A stretch of DNA of 64,000 nucleotides from Sisyra terminalis (Eukaryota; Arthropoda; Insecta; Neuroptera; Sisyridae), in assembly GCA_958496175.1 (NCBI GenBank), contig OY292275.1, positions 45,585,701 to 45,649,700 of the forward strand, written 5' to 3'. Positions within the stretch are counted from its first letter, which is position 1. The number at the start of each line of letters is the position of its first letter. Of this stretch, positions 1 through 12,700 are shown piece after piece. The position numbers and the translations under genes are program-made. The notes below the pieces were generated by a model. The model had not been told where the DNA came from and made no database searches. It saw only the letters and a list, made by a program, of their open reading frames with translations.

Positions 1-962
1 GAAAATTCAAAATTTGCACATAGATTTTTCTTTTAATCTAAAATAATATTTCGTTAGAAAAATTGATAAATTTTACGTGAAATTTCGATCGTTGCACGTT
101 CAATAACAATATGTGGCAATCTCTAACAATACGACGTATTGTTTGAGAATTGTAAAATTCAAATAGCGTTAATCTTAGCAATTATTTATAATCACGAACG
201 AAATAAATCGAGCACAAGGACAATCAAAAGAATCACATACATACCTAAAATATAGATAGTGTATTGTAGCGTCTGCTTTTTCTGTTAATTTAGGAAGACG
301 TATTTATATAAAATTGATCCTATTTCTGACTTTGGCTGTCACGACTGAATTATGCCTTGACTTATGGGCATAGAGAAAAACTTTTTAAATTCCAACGCGT
401 TAATAATGCGAATTGAAAGCTCCGTTATTCAGCCAAGGGAATTTTTTCACGTTTGATTCGAATATTTTCACTTCAGATTTTTCGCATTTCAATTCTATAT
501 ATAGACCGAAATTGTAGGTCATATTTTTTGTTAGTAAGTGCATTATTTAATTGAAACAAAAATTAATTAATAGTGTTTAAGATGTCCCAGAAAAGAATCA
601 TCTTCGATATTTGATTCATTATATTCGATTATTAGTCTGACCTTATTCCATTTGCGATGAAATCTCTCTATCTCATCTGACAATACGTGAATATCGATTT
701 ACTTCCTTGATTACATTTATTCTAATGGTACAATATAATTTGTTTCCAACAAAATAGAAATGACGATAAGACATTTCGCCATCATTATCATATAAATACA
801 ACATTTTACGTTTCGACCACAGAAACTCAGAATTTCCCCGTATTTAAACAACCCTCTTATCACGGCCAACTTAGGTCCTCACCCAACTCGCTTAACACAA
901 TGAAATTTTATTCCAAACATCCAAATCACTTCGCTTTCATATTCTGCCCACTCTACACCCAC
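1..962. other. AT-rich non-coding DNA
   Basis: I see no coding, RNA or transposon signal here. The sequence is AT-rich with stop codons in every frame. It may be intron or upstream sequence of the exon at 1795-1972, but nothing in the bases proves that. Confidence 0.5.
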
Positions 963-989
963 CCCCTGTCCCCTGTCCCCTGTCCCCTG
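963..989. repeat. CCCCTGT microsatellite
   Basis: A short perfect tandem array of a seven-base unit (CCCCTGT), between three and four copies, sits in a locally C-rich patch. It stands out from the AT-rich flanks. Slippage is the likely origin. Confidence 0.8.
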
Positions 990-1794
990 CCTCTCCCAGC
1001 CAACAAACACAATCGCTTTTAAAACATTTAATATTTCAGTTTGAGCCGCTTTCGTCGTAATTCGTGGTAAAAGTGCGTCATTATGTAAATCATTTTCTCA
1101 ATATTTGTGTTTAATATTTATCTTCAACACAAACCTTTCTATATTTATCTCGTTTCTCATTATTTATTTTATTTTCATCCCAATTGCTTTGCTTAAGTCT
1201 TAGCGAGCTGCAAACTAATTCCACAGCGAAGGTTGTTCTCATTTGGTGAGTACCACGTGTAATTAATGTTCCGTTTTTAATCGGAAATGCCTAGGAAAAT
1301 AATTCGAAAATGGAAAATTGTGTTTATTGAAGCCAACGTTTTGTTATTGGACAATCGAGGAAAATTCACCCGAATGGATCAAGTAATTTTGTTCGGCAAG
1401 TCTCCAGTGTAATAGATTTAAGAACTTCCTACATCCTGATTGAGTTTTCCGGGAAAATTTTACTTATATCCATTATCTCGTTTGTTTGATTTATCAAATA
1501 GTTAAACATTAAAAAAATCTTACAAATCTTTACATTCTGTTTCGTGTAAAAATTTTCCCTATGATTGAAAACTGTTCAAACATTGTTTAATAGTTTTAAG
1601 GTAAATTTATCGATGATAATGGGGTTGAGATTTCATTGACATCGCATTGTCAATTGTCAAGATCTGAGAGAGATATCAGGGTGGTTTATCGAGGAAATGA
1701 TAAGGCGGTGCAAAGCGGTCAGAGCATATCTCTGAGTATTTTGTGAACTCTTTGTATTTGTGACTTCACGGTGGCGGGTTTCGGTCGTCATCAG
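990..1794. other. Non-coding flank upstream of the exon candidate
   Basis: No supported gene. A GTGAGT donor-like site occurs near 1246 and the preceding 200 bases could be an untranslated exon, but no other evidence supports this. If the exon at 1795 is real, the stretch before it is probably intron. Confidence 0.4.
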
Positions 1795-1972
1795 TCGGGG
1801 GTTGGAGGTGGAGGCCACGCACCTCATCAAGGGGCTGTTTTGTATCAACACGGTCCGGTCCTGAGTTACCAGCACGCTCGGGGCCATATGGCCAGTTCGG
1901 GCCTCTCACATGGACATCATCTTACAACCCTTTCGACACAACATTCAGCAGCTGTACTACCCCTTAATGCCA
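1795..1972 (+). CDS. Candidate internal exon, His/Gly-rich protein segment
   Basis: This is the best coding candidate in the window. The reading frame is open from 1747 to 2015. Within it, a CAG acceptor (1792-1794, after TTTCGGTCGTCAT) and a strong GTGAGT donor (1973-1978) delimit 178 bases encoding about 59 residues. The peptide starts SGVGGGGHAPHQGAVLYQHG and ends near HSAAVLPLNA. It is rich in His, Gly, Ser and Gln, like the disordered regions of insect transcription factors and RNA-binding proteins, but I recognise no domain and cannot name the gene. GC content is far above the flanks and falls sharply at the donor, as expected of an exon in an AT-rich genome. The exon enters in phase 0 and leaves one base over. 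The acceptor's pyrimidine tract is only moderate. An unspliced upstream start is possible, though no ATG precedes it in frame. No partner exon is visible within 64 kb. Confidence 0.5.
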
Positions 1973-4900
1973 GTGAGTTGAATAAGTTTTTTATACTAAA
2001 TATTGTTTCACTATAAATTTAAGATAATACAATAATTTCATAATACCAGTCTGGTGCCATAATTTTTAATTTGGAACTTATACATTTCTAGCTGATACCC
2101 GCAATTGCGTCTGCATGACGCATGAGTTGGTAATATTTTCTTTTTAGAGTAGTTGCTGTTTGTCGTAGAATACAGGATTTTTTAGGGTTTGATATAAATG
2201 TACGTCGAAAAAGGTGAAAATCACGTCAAAAAAGTGTATTTAACACCAGATAATAAGAGGGAACAGTTCTTTTATAATATGTACAGAAAAATATTATATT
2301 GGATATATATGTATGCAAAAAATACAATGGTGGTTATTTAACAGCATTAAAATTTAATTTACAGCTATAAAATGAAAAACTACTTTAAATATGAACGACG
2401 ATATCTAAACATTATAATGAGTTGGTAAAAATGTTTAGATTTGCAATTTATCCGCCAATTCAAGAAAAAGTCAAACTAAAAAAGATTTTTAAATATTTTT
2501 TTCAAACTAAAAAAGATATTATTATTAAAAATTATAATTTAAAATTGATATTAATATTGATATATCTAGCAAATTTATTAATTCATAATTAACAAATTGA
2601 TTTTACAAATGTGCAATAATAAACAAGCTTATGTAAAGGCAACAGCACTTTTCGTAGAACAGTGGAAAAAAACAGTTTCGGAATTTATTAATTATTTCAA
2701 TACACTACTCCATGGCTAAAATCATATCAAAATTAGTTCGATGGTACAGCATCAGGATATCTAAGTCCTTACAAACAATGGAATTGAATCTACCAATTCC
2801 ATATTTAACAAAGAAAACACTTTAAGATATAGTTTATCTGTTTCTCAAATTTTAAATAAATTAAATGATTTACTAATTAAATGATCTATGAACATAAATC
2901 CAGAGCTGCAATGCTACGAAAATTTTTCTTTGAAACCAACAGTTACTTAAAACTAATGGACCGATTATTATTAGGCATTGCAAAACAAGGAAATAAGAAA
3001 AGTGGATAATACATACTATGTATGTACTTCAAATTCGAATTATAAAAGTATAATTTAAGTATAATTTCAAAATTGATAACCAAATATATTATTGAAGACT
3101 GGGAAACTTTTGAAGATTTTTAATACAGTTTTATGGTACTTAGGCGTTTAATACAGATGCTGATATTAGTAAATGTAGTAGTACGTGTTCAATATTTGAA
3201 ATAAATCATTTAATATATTTATAAAGCTATTGATTATGAAGTTTGAAATTTCGATTCTTGATCATAGATCATGTGTTATGTCATATAAACTTTTAGCACT
3301 CTTTTTCCCCGTTTTAGGGGAGGAATTTTGAAAAGTTCCCTTCTATATTATAGATCAGAAGCGATTAAAGTATTATTTTGATACAAGGATCAATTTGTCG
3401 CTACCAAATGTCCATTAGAAACAAATTATTATTTTTAATGTATTTATGGTTCACTATTTTGGCGATAATGGCTTAGACATTGAGAATAGATATAAGCTGT
3501 CGTGGGCTTTTTTGTAGGACTTTTTAAGATAAACATTTTCATTATACATTAAATACGTGTAATGCTATCGGTTTCTGCAGATTACACGAGAAAAGTTCGC
3601 AGATGACAGAATTTTTTCTACTTACTTAATACTTATCGTAATATTTTGTAGGTACAATTCACACAATAATAAAAGCCTATATGTTATTCTGATGTACAAA
3701 CTTTACTTTTGTAAAGTTTCATTAAAATCCATTCTGCAGTTTTTGCGTGAAAAGTAACAAAGATCCATACATACAAACTTTTCGCGTTTATAATATTAAT
3801 ATGATGTGACCTTTCTTCAGATTAAGTTGTATCATTTTCTTTACAATTTCTATGGAAAAAATTTAAGCCATGCAAATTTTGAACACCAATTATTGAGGTT
3901 GTCTCCCTCACCTAATTGGTCCATTCAGCAAAACGACATTTCCCACTATGGTAACCTATTTTTTTTTTGTAATTTAAATAGATTACCGTAATTTAATTTG
4001 TGACTGTCGACAATTTATAAAAATGCCTAATTTAAAAAAAAAACCATTAGCCATGTTTTAGCGGACAAAATGGAAAAAAAAAAGATTTAAGCCCTATCAA
4101 AACGCAGCGACAAAATTACCAAGTGCTACAAAAAAAAATGCCCTAATAAACTATCCGTTAATCGCCATCAAAGCCTTTTATAACACTAGTAAAATTATTA
4201 ATATTGCGCCAAAATTATCACCACATAAATTCATTACCAATGTCATGATAAATGTCAAATTTATGTGGCACAAATTTCAATAAACGCAATTGGATGTCAT
4301 TTTGTACACTCAATTTATGTATTTGTTGTGTTATGGCGTTACGATTGACATTATATTTTCTATATGTTTTAATGTGTAAGTATAGTTGTATTGTTTGTGT
4401 TACATGACCATTTTAACACTCCAATTACCGAACGTATGAGCCGCCACCCCTTTTGACGCCATCCGACCAGCTAACAACCCTTATGATTCAAACGCGATGA
4501 TAAAATTTTTGCCTGTTTTATAGATTTATTGATTAACACCAACGAAATAGCTTGACATAAAAATAAAAAATTTACATTTCACAGGCGAAAAATTGCCTCA
4601 TTTTCATCAACCCTTCATCATCGAAACTATAACTATCAAAATTAATAATCCATTATTTTTGCTTCTGATCTACCAAACTATCTCGTATTAAAATTTTTAA
4701 TCATTGTTTTTTCGACACATTCAACATCTTATTGTTTCATAGCCCATCAATATTGTATATTGTACAAGACTATGTCTAATTAATAGATATTAGGATTTTG
4801 GTTGGTTGGGAATTAATTGAATTATGCGGTTTTGATTTAGCCGCATTGTAGAATCACAAATTACACTTGATAAACAATTTGGGTCATTATTACCCACCTG

Positions 4901-5879
4901 TAACAATATAATAACATCTTATTGATTTAACATGTTAGATAATTATCAATATTTGTATTCATTGTCGTTTCAATAGTTAATGGAATTCGAATAAAACACA
5001 ATTAGCGAACAAGGAAATAATTAATTGAAATTCGAGTATGTGTTAGGATATAGAACATCGGTTTATATGTAGTCAGAAAGTTTCTATGTGTGGTTCTATG
5101 AATGAATTCCTTAGGAAGTAAGTGAATTTTAGCAACTATAAGTCTATTTATTTTAAAATTGAAGGTCTCCTTAAAAAAATATTTTTTTATTTGAAAAAAA
5201 ATATTAAAACTGAAGTAGCCTTCAGCAAAAATGGGAATCATAAGATCGAAGTTCATCAACTTTTTAACTAATCTATATAAAATACCAAAAAACACTACAG
5301 ATAAAAAGTTCCTTCTTTTTCTAATAAACAGTTTTTCAGTGTTTCTAATTTCTTACAATCCCTAATGTTTTGGAGACTATAAATTAATCATATCTTAACC
5401 AAACTCCTTTTTACAATTTCATTTTTTCTAGTCTTTAGGCAATTGCTTTATCGGGAATTCAATTATATAGATTAATTAACTATTATACTTATACTGAGGT
5501 ACTTAAACGCGTTGACAATACAAATGAACTATGTGCTGCTTAAAAAATCGATGTATTAACTATATAATGAGAGGAGAAAATTATTAAGTTCTGGAACTTA
5601 ATGATCTAAGGAACTGGTATGGTTTCTCATTAATACCATATATATCTCTTTACAGTACCAGTTTTTCAAAATTATATAGGCCAATTGGATCGCCCACCGT
5701 CAATATTTGAATATGGTGGAATAGGAAACAGTAGAAGTATACAAATCTTTGTCATAAATTATTTTATTTAAAAGATTCCTGTTTTTGGAATAATGCTTTC
5801 CTTTTACCCCTGTTCAACATTCTCTTCTTTAAGCTATGTTAGTTCCTTTTGACTCTGATAATGTCCCGCTTAATTTTTT
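1973..5879. other. AT-rich non-coding DNA
   Basis: No supported gene or full repeat was found. A short direct duplication of CAAACTAAAAAAGAT lies near 2473 and 2502. The stretch is probably intron or intergenic and may hold decayed transposons I cannot recognise. Confidence 0.45.
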
Positions 5880-5935
5880 CTGGCTCCTTATTTTTTTTTT
5901 TTGGCTCCTTATTTATTTTTTTTTTGGCTCCTTAC
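5880..5935. repeat. Tandem repeat, about 24-bp unit
   Basis: Three copies of TGGCTCCTTATTT are separated by T-runs of slightly different length. The unit is about 21-25 bases and the copies differ only in the homopolymers. No function is apparent. Confidence 0.8.
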
Positions 5936-6102
5936 ATACTCCTCGTTTCTCCTAATGAATACTTCCCCATTAACCAATGACCAAAATTTATGCTGTTCTA
6001 TACTGATGTGCCTTTAATTCTATCTATGAAAAGAGTAGTGTTGATGAAATGATGACCCAACTTGGGAATATGTTTTTAGGTCAACAAAAATACTATTCCT
6101 TT

Positions 6103-6274
6103 GTCTACTAGTGACCGAGTGGTCTTAGTGGTCGCTCCAAAACTGGTAGGAGTTGGGTTTAAATCTTGTTTCGAGCAAATTTTCAATATTACTCGATTAC
6201 GGTTTTTTATTAATCCTAGAGTCGCTAAGGACGTTGATAGTTATAAAGCGACGGTAAATATCAATGGAAAAAAT
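6103..6274 (+). mobile_element. tRNA-derived SINE, copy 1
   Basis: The head resembles a tRNA gene. An A-box-like GTGACCGAGTGG is at 6111-6122, and a mutated B box (GGGTTTAAATC) is at 6155-6165. The body carries a shared block with CTAGAGTCGCTAA and, further on, AAAGCGACGGTAAATA, which can form a GTCGCT/AGCGAC hairpin. It ends in a short A-rich tail. The same head and body recur at 12299, 50751 and 58619 on this strand and at 7764 on the other. SINEs of this design are transcribed by RNA polymerase III and moved by a LINE. No clear target duplication is visible for this copy. Confidence 0.85.
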
Positions 6275-7763
6275 TACTACACCATAGCTTTTTGTTTGAT
6301 TAATATGAAAATAAATCGTTACACATTACAAAGAAGCAGTCCAAATTAAATGGTGTTTAGTTAGTATACGAATTTTATGGGATTCAGCTTTAAAATCAAA
6401 CAAATGGTATTAATTTATTTTGAATAAAGGTTCTATCAATTCATTATGCTTTTTCATATATGCCTAAATACTCAAGTCAAATACCCATAACAGTTTTCCT
6501 TTCTGAATCTTCAATGTGATCTCAATTTCTCCCCCCCCAATCTAATATAAATATTAACATTTTTATTTAATTTATTTCCATTTTCCTTTACACAATGAAA
6601 TACTTTAGGATAAGTAAAAAGATAAAAAATTGTTTAGTTGAACAAAGCATGCATGACGGTATCCCAAATGGGAAATTGACATAACTGTACTTCCAAGGCA
6701 ACAGGTTTTCAGTAAAAAAACATTTTTTGAAATAAAATAAGGCAAAAATCGTATCATTTATTTAAATATAATTTTCCGATGCTTAGTCATCATAATTGAC
6801 GTTTTTGTTGAGGAAGTATATTTTTTTAGTTTAATAAGTCTCATGAAAACACCCCACGTTATCTGACACTTCAATAATTAAATTGGAAAAAAAAATCCTG
6901 AAAACTGTTGGGAAAACAAGTTTGGAAAGAATTTGTTGTGTTAACGTATGAAAACAATTTTATTCTTATGATATTTTTTCCTATGAAAATCTAAGTCCAA
7001 TTACTTTTTCCTAGAAATATATCTTTCAAAAATGTGTTTTTCTTGTCAAAGAGTTGCAGTGGTGGGAGGCAATATGTTGAAAATTGAAAAAAAAATCCAT
7101 ATAGCCTCAGCAGTTCCTGAACACCAAAACAGCATCAACCAAGTGAAGGAAAACTTCTCACGCTTGGTTTTGAGGAAGATTTAATATACGTAAACGCACA
7201 AAGAACAAAGATTTTTTTTAATGAAATTCTTTAGAGAATCGAGTTCCGTGCATATCCACGCTCTATTTAACCCTACTAAGACTCTTTGTTCTAATCAATT
7301 TCACTATGGATAATTTAATTTATTTTCTGACATAAAAGAAAAAACTTTCAAATATTAATGTCCATTTTTAATAAGGGTTCTTTATATTCTCTTGACGACA
7401 ATGAAGTAATAAGGCAATTTTAATTTTTTTTTTGACTATTTCTTTTCATAATTAAAATTTTTAGGATATTTAAGATTCTGATCCAAACACTTACTAATCC
7501 TTAATAAGCGTCCATTTTTGGGATTTCGTAGCCAAATAGCAATGATCTATAGCTTATAATTGTTTTTTTAAAGTTAGCCATAGGTATATTAAATACCTTA
7601 TACGAGTACTTGGAGAATATTCACACTTTATACATGAAATTTTGAAGCCAAATATGGATGCCGCTATATGGATGCCTCATTTGCCAAATCGATTACGATT
7701 CTCAATTTTTTAAAAAAAAAAATCTTTTTGAGTTGACACTCTTGTTTTACTTTAATTTTTTTG
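6275..7763. other. AT-rich non-coding DNA
   Basis: No gene, tandem array or terminal inverted repeat was recognised between the SINEs at 6103 and 7764. Confidence 0.45.
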
Positions 7764-7924
7764 TTTTTAATTGTTATAACCTTCACAAGAATTAAGGTCT
7801 TTAGCTACTCTAGGGTCAATAAAAATCCATAAAATCGAAAAAATGGAATATTTGCTCGACACGAGATTCGAATCCAACACTTACCAGTTTTGGAACATTC
7901 ACCTTGATCACTCGGCCACAAGAA
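7764..7924 (-). mobile_element. tRNA-derived SINE, copy 2 (reverse)
   Basis: Read on the minus strand from 7924, it begins with CTTGTGGCCGAGTGATC (A box), then GGATTCGAATCTCG (B box near 7864-7877), then the family body with CTAGAGTAGCTAAAGACCTT. The hairpin half AAAGCGACGG seen in other copies has diverged here. It is a nearly full-length but mutated copy. Confidence 0.8.
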
Positions 7925-8193
7925 GGTTCTGTTTCTGTCTTATCTTTTTAATTTATTATATTTTTTTTCTTAAAAATAAAGAGCATTACTAAACAACGAA
8001 ACTAATTCAAATCTTACATTAGTTACAATACGACATCTAGTGTAATTTAGAATCATTTTTATCTTTTTGTTTTGTTTAATTGAGTCAATTGATTAGGCTA
8101 ATGAATCATACATTTAACAATGGAAAGAAACTGCAAAAAAATTAAGGATATAAATTGGGGAATAAAAAAAAACAGTGCACATAAGGGCTAGGA

Positions 8194-8527
8194 CAGGGAT
8201 GGATAAACAGTCGATCGCGAACAGGTTATCAATCGATCGCAGGCATTTTAAATAATTTTTTTTGATAAAATTTCAAATATTTTAATTGACAATGTGTACT
8301 AAAATTTAGTAGAAAATGAAACTTGAATTTAAAATTTAACACTCATTTAGTCTACAACGGATAATACCGATTGCCAAATAGTTCTTCAAATACTCCTTTC
8401 TTCTTATTACCTTTTTTGTAGAAAAATTTGTATTTGATGTTAATTAATATCCATTTTTCATATTCGATTGCGTATAATTAAGAAAAATTATTGTCGATCT
8501 TAACAGTATTAAGTTTGACCACCCCTG
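8194..8527. mobile_element. Non-autonomous hAT-like element, 334 bp
   Basis: The left end CAGGGATGGATAAAC and the right end, read inverted, CAGGGGTGGTCAAAC match at 12 of 15 bases. They have the CAGGG start typical of hAT ends. The element lies between GGCTAGGA (8186-8193) and GTCTAGGA (8528-8535), an 8-bp duplication with one mismatch; 8 bp is the hAT hallmark. The interior is AT-rich apart from repeated TCGATCGC motifs near the left end, and has no transposase. It is a deletion derivative or MITE that would need a hAT transposase from elsewhere. Confidence 0.85.
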
Positions 8528-8535
8528 GTCTAGGA

Positions 8536-10610
8536 TAAATAAAACATTGACTTAATGTTAAAGAAAATTTTTTATACCTACATAATATTTTATTTAATCC
8601 AACATTTGGTTAGTTTTATAAAGCTGAAAAAAAATTGTTCCTTTTCATCTTTCTTTTCAAAAATATGGTGACCAATTCTGGAAAGACAAATATATACTTG
8701 GGTTAAACCTTAAGTTGGTACTTACCACCATACCAAGTGGTTTGAATTAGTAGTGTCCTCTTGAGAGTTTTAATAAAAGAATTCACTAGAAAAAAAATTT
8801 TTGTTGGTAGATTAATTTTTCTTTGAATAATTTCGCTCTTGCTTAGGGTTCCTCTTTTATATTTTTTAGAATATACTTTTACTTATCAAAGTAAAGATTA
8901 TGAAACATACACATTCTAATGAAAGTGAAAAAATCATTGATTTCCTGAAAAATTTCACCTTTTGAAAACTTTCATGATTTAATGTAATAAAATAAAAGAA
9001 ATACGCTACTATTATTATTCCAGACGAATAATTTGAACACAATTATTTGCTTAACAGTTTCTCGGATGATTGCGTCTGTATTTCTAGTTTATTTGCAAAT
9101 TATTTCTTAATCACATCTCATTCTTTTTAACTTGAAAATCGTGTTTCCAAATGCTATGTTATTTAGCGATTAGTAAGGGTTGTTTGTTTTATTATTAAGT
9201 TGGATCTATTAAGTATTTCGGCTACAAGGCCGCCGTATTTAGTGGGATTGAATATGGATAGCGGAGTAGACGAAGGTGCACCGTAGGATGGTTTCAGAAG
9301 GAGCTTTTGCTAGGTAGTTTCTTTCTGATATGATTGATGTTGTTGTTTCCAGTGTATGGATCATCAGAATCGAGCTTGTTGCCTGCTCGCCGAAGATTAT
9401 AACAAATGAATAAAAAATTGGAATGACAGACTGAATATTTTTATAAATTGTTCAAATAAACGTAAAACACCGCTCCATAAATCAATATAGTGAACGACGA
9501 GTCTGTCTAACGGAATATATTTTCATGCATGTTTGCCAATAATAAATAAAATAGAACCCTTCCGGGTGACGTGTTTATATTTCAACTATACGAATACATT
9601 CACATCATATTCTATGTAGTGAACAAATAAATGTTCTATTCTCTATGCGCACGTCAATAATGCAATGTAAAACAACAATTGTCCTGTTGTCCTGGTCGGA
9701 ATGCATATTTATATGGGAATATATTCATCTCATACCTACAATGCATACATGTAACATAATACGTAGATAACAACGTATGTAGGTACTTGCACGCGGAGGA
9801 TGTAATGTGCGTGCGGGAATTAATTCAATTTTAATAAGTTCAAATACAAAACGAATGGCTTGTCGCTTTAACTTCATTTAATATTACACAGAGTGACATA
9901 TTTGAGTTTTTAATTTAAATATTTGATGGGTATTTAATTTAACGTTCTTCAAAATGTTTCAATAAACCGAGGTAAAAGAAAATATGAAAATATGAAAATT
10001 GCAAAAATATATCTAATCTAGAAACATCATTCTAACAGAATGATGGCACATGCCACATTTTAAACAGATTGGCATTTTCTGGTTTAATGATATTTACTTA
10101 GTAAAATTTTTTACCTATCAAGCATTTTGAAAAAATGTAACACAATGATTTTCTTTTAAAAATCGTTTTAATAGTTTACTTACTTACGAATAGAATACTA
10201 CGTAACTTCAAAATTGAAGATCCGTCCGGGTTTGGTTGCTAAATGTTTAGTAATGCATTTAATTGCATTAATTGACATTTTTAATTTTTCACCAAGTATA
10301 AAAAAATATTAACTAAGCAAATTATAAACTATGGTCCTACAAAAATCTGACTGTCTTTCTTAGTGATCAATAGTTTATAACTTCTACTATTGTAAAGCAT
10401 TAATAGCACTTGCATAACATATTTGATATCTGTATAGTCTTCGCATAAATCTTTGCATCCCTAAAATAGAAAAAGCAGAGTTAATAAAACAAGAAATCAC
10501 AAAAATATTTTTTAAAGTGAATAAAAGAGTAATTGATTGAAAATTAGGCATAAGATTTTTTTTCCTTTTTTGAATTATGTTTATATTTAATTATTGAAGA
10601 TTTTTTTTTT
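8536..10610. other. AT-rich non-coding DNA
   Basis: No gene was found. A perfect short hairpin lies at 10025-10045 (CATCATTCT, loop AAC, AGAATGATG). GC-richer patches near 9230-9310 and 9780-9815 show no open frame or known motif. Confidence 0.45.
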
Positions 10611-10737
10611 GTTATTTACCGTCGCTATGTAACGAATAAAGTCTTTAGCGATTCTAGGGTTAGTAAAAATCAAAAAATGTTAAAGATTTGTTCGGTATGG
10701 GATTCCAACCCAATACGTACCAGTTTTGGAACGGTAA
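10611..10737 (-). mobile_element. tRNA-derived SINE, copy 3 (reverse, 5' truncated)
   Basis: On the minus strand it starts inside the tRNA-like head at CCGTTCCAAAACTGGTA, so the A box is missing. A B-box relic (GGGTTGGAATCCC) follows, then the body with CTAGAATCGCTAAAGACTTT and GCGACGGTAAATAAC. 5' truncation is the usual outcome of incomplete reverse transcription. Confidence 0.8.
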
Positions 10738-11716
10738 TTTTTTTTTAAAGTATAATTGATAGTTTCTTATCAGAAATTATTAGTATGCACATACTGAACA
10801 TATATTCTGTTCTAGATACATTTTAACAAATTGCTACCACCATAAAATTACCATAAATAACTATCTTCATCGACTGCATTTAAATTGTAACCATTGATTT
10901 AATAAAAATTATTCAGTTCAACAAAATATTTTTGTTATCTTTTCAGTGATATAAAATTATTTATTTAATATTATATAAGATGTTTCAAAAGCTATAGACA
11001 TCATAAATGATACGTTAAGAGGATAAAATTTCAAAAAGAAAAGGTTTCTGTGATTTTTTCCCCGAGCACACCCCTATTAAGATATTAAATAAATTTACTA
11101 GCCCATCATATTTGCGTTAAAGAAGATAAAGATGAACCAGGAGAGTTAATGTTGAGATGGGTGTGATATGGATGGAAGGAAAGTGTACTCACCTAATACT
11201 TGGGAAAAAATACAAAAAGATTTTTCTAGGACTGTGTACTATTTATGAGTAAACCATATGTTATGCACTATCCGCGAAATTGTTCATCACATCTGTGTTA
11301 TTTTTATTTATTTTTCTATTTTCTTGATCTGGACAAAGTTTTGCCCATTTCACGAAAGGGTAATTTCGTTATTTACTCGTAACATAAAAGTATGTACTTC
11401 AAATCACATCCCTTGCCTATTATTATTGCCTATTACCTCCGGTAGGTTAGTCTTCTGTCCAGATGCATTCTAAAATACATAACTTCCGTTGCCTGCGGTA
11501 TCTGTATATCGAAACCGGTGATATGAGTATTTTGGCGAAAATCGCTGGAAAGAAGTTCAAACGAGAAAAAAAAAATTGAATAAAATGACGGGAAGTCATC
11601 TGTGAGTTCTGGTTTGTGATGTATCATGGGATTTTCACAATGAATCTGAGGATTTTTGATTAAAACCATTGGATGGTATTTATTTTGGAGTCACTGACCA
11701 GCTTCCATATGACCAT
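10738..11716. other. AT-rich non-coding DNA
   Basis: No supported feature. Overlapping short frames near 11258-11669 on both strands show no recognisable domain and I treat them as chance. Confidence 0.45.
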
Positions 11717-11724
11717 ATTATTCT

Positions 11725-12700
11725 CAGTGGCGTGCATTACATATAGACAAAAAGACACTGCCTCCCCTACATAATTCAGATAAATATTTATAATCTTGTT
11801 CTGATATCTAATTTTACTTTATTTACGAGTACTATTAAATATCAATAAACAAAAAATCTTAACGGATATAATCTATACAGTATACAGATTATGCTAGCTC
11901 GTTCGTTCGTTCAATTACAAGTAAGGTAATAGGTTCTGGTAATATTTGCATTGCGATGCACTAGCGCTCCAGGCCTTGCGATGCCTCGGGAAAGACACAA
12001 ACTATTCGTGCCTAAATATTTATATGTGTGCATTCATAGCTATATATGTGTCAGTGTGTGCGTTCGTATAAAACAATAATACAAATATACAATTCCACAC
12101 ACACAACTTCATAAAAAGACACTGTCGACACTGTCTTTTCTTGCAAGACGACAAATTACGATAATTACCGAAGTAGCATCGTTTCTTATTCATTATCGCT
12201 GCAATTACAAGTTTGAATTTGATTGATCTCAATAATCGATTTAACGATCAGTAATCTACGTACATTGTTATTATTTAATTTTAATAAATTTTTATAATAG
12301 CCTACTGGTAGCCGAGTGGTCTAGGTGACCGCTCCAAAACTAGTAGATAGTGAGTTCGATTCTAGTATCGTGCTAATTTTCAATATTTCTCGATAGCGGA
12401 TTTCATTAACTTAGAGTCGCTAAAGGACCTTAACAGTTATAAAGCGACGGCAAATACCAATTAAAAAAATTTATAATGTATTATCTATTATGTTTATTAT
12501 TTAAACCTGACGATTATATTTTATTTCTTTAATAAAGTTTACAAAATAAGTCTATATGTGGGTATTTGTGGTTAAAAATATCAACATCATTTACTCTTCA
12601 TGACAATGAACTCAAACCAACATACACCATTTTTGATTTTATTAAAGTAGCTTTTAAAAATATCTGCCTACCCTGTCTAAAACCTCTGTGCACGCCACTG
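11725..12700. mobile_element. Non-autonomous hAT element, 976 bp
   Basis: The element begins CAGTGGCGTGCA and ends with the exact inverse, TGCACGCCACTG. Both flanks are the perfect 8-bp duplication ATTATTCT (11717-11724 and 12701-12708). A 12-bp perfect terminal repeat plus an 8-bp duplication identifies a hAT insertion. The interior has no recognisable transposase; short frames at 12020-12232 (-) and 12566-12805 (+) match nothing I know. It holds a later SINE insertion at 12299-12469. The perfect duplication suggests a fairly recent insertion. Confidence 0.95.
12299..12469 (+). mobile_element. tRNA-derived SINE, copy 4, nested in the hAT element
   Basis: Its head reads CCTACTGGTAGCCGAGTGG (A box), with GAGTTCGATTC as the B box, then the family body ending in AAAGCGACGG and an A-rich tail. 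It is flanked by TTTATAAT at 12291-12298 and 12470-12477, a likely 8-bp target duplication. Because it interrupts the hAT element at 11725-12700, it inserted later. Confidence 0.9.

Noticed and set aside
1776..1797. GTTTCGGTCGTCATCAG, read inverted as CTGATGA...GAAAC, inside the exon candidate
   Set aside because: Only five bases separate the two boxes, so no stem II can form, and no repeat family surrounds it. Chance resemblance to the hammerhead core.
12301..12375. tRNA gene
   Set aside because: The head has A and B boxes but no seven-base acceptor stem closing it, and the same head occurs attached to the SINE body in other copies.
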